From Candidatus Sulfopaludibacter sp. SbA3 (lineage in GTDB: Bacteria > Acidobacteriota > Terriglobia > 2-12-FULL-54-10), in the NCBI GenBank assembly GCA_945865705.1, contig CAMBEY010000212.1, positions 1-5,342 on the forward strand: a DNA stretch of 5,342 bases, written 5' to 3'. Position numbers and translations under genes: made by a program. The notes under the pieces were generated by a model. That model did no database searches. It was not told the DNA's origin and worked only from the letters and a program-made list of their open reading frames with translations. Positions 5,253 to 5,342 of the stretch are shown in pieces. Numbering within the stretch: the stretch's first letter is position 1; each line of letters opens with the position of its first letter.

Positions 5253-5342
5253 ATGTATGAAAGGCTGAACTCTAAACGCAACCGAATACTGTGGGAACAA
5301 TCGAATGCGCTTGAAGCCGGGAGTTGGTCGCGCACCCAAATA
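5253..5342 (+). CDS. Possible start of a plus-strand gene, cut by the right edge
   Basis: An ATG at 5253 opens 30 codons to the last base without a stop; the peptide starts MYERLNSKRNRILWEQ and is charged and probably helical. GGAG at 5241-5244 lies 8 nt upstream. If real, it would be divergent from rlmN with 67 bp between the starts. I recognise no family in so short a piece, and the ribosome site falls inside a repeat element, so a chance open frame is equally likely. Confidence 0.3.
   Translation, partial: MYERLNSKRNRILWEQSNALEAGSWSRTQI

Noticed and set aside
5067..5339. Minus-strand 90-codon frame upstream of and overlapping rlmN
   Set aside because: It needs a TTG start, overlaps rlmN by more than 100 bp in another frame and shows no family features.
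5186..5342. rlmN promoter
   Set aside because: A TTGCGT...ATACAT pair with 17-nt spacing on the minus strand matches the consensus too poorly to report.

Overview
The window is moderately to strongly GC-rich bacterial chromosome. Its housekeeping genes are acpS, pgeF and rlmN, alongside a Rieske/flavin-reductase fusion. The gene content, GC level and short dispersed palindromic or degenerate repeats would fit an Acidobacteriota-like soil bacterium. That lineage is inferred from general resemblance and not proven here. No rRNA, tRNA, CRISPR array, transposase or integrase is visible.

Layout. Positions 1-2692 look like one minus-strand operon read right to left. It starts with a fusion protein (Rieske [2Fe-2S] domain plus flavodoxin-like NAD(P)H:FMN reductase domain, 2692-1526). 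This is followed by acpS (1529-1152) and then a long open frame starting at 1155 that runs off the left edge. Both junctions are 4-bp ATGA stop/start overlaps, so translational coupling is likely. The third gene has no stop inside the window but is open for all 385 visible codons. Near its end is an RxxxxH motif in a helical context typical of HEPN proteins, and it is less GC-rich than its neighbours. It is the best candidate here for accessory or undescribed biology.

A short divergent intergenic region (2693-2825) separates this operon from pgeF (2826-3791, plus strand), a laccase-domain peptidoglycan editing factor with its metal-ligand residues intact. pgeF converges on rlmN (5185-4001, minus strand), the radical-SAM 23S rRNA/tRNA adenosine C2-methyltransferase. 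The gap between them holds an AT-rich degenerate tandem array (3844-3936) and two copies of a GCCTTGC-GAA-GCAAGGC hairpin repeat. The second hairpin copy supplies the last codons and the stop of rlmN.

rlmN also carries an acidic low-complexity insert made of a 9-bp tandem repeat and a roughly 20-bp dispersed element. A second, inverted copy of that element lies upstream of the gene at 5227-5246. Repeat elements have therefore reshaped rlmN in two places without breaking it. At the right edge a possible plus-strand gene begins at 5253, with only 30 codons visible.

The genes serve separate cell functions: carrier-protein activation, cell-wall precursor quality control, rRNA/tRNA methylation and an uncharacterised redox step. 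The only strong functional grouping suggested by layout is the three-gene minus-strand operon.
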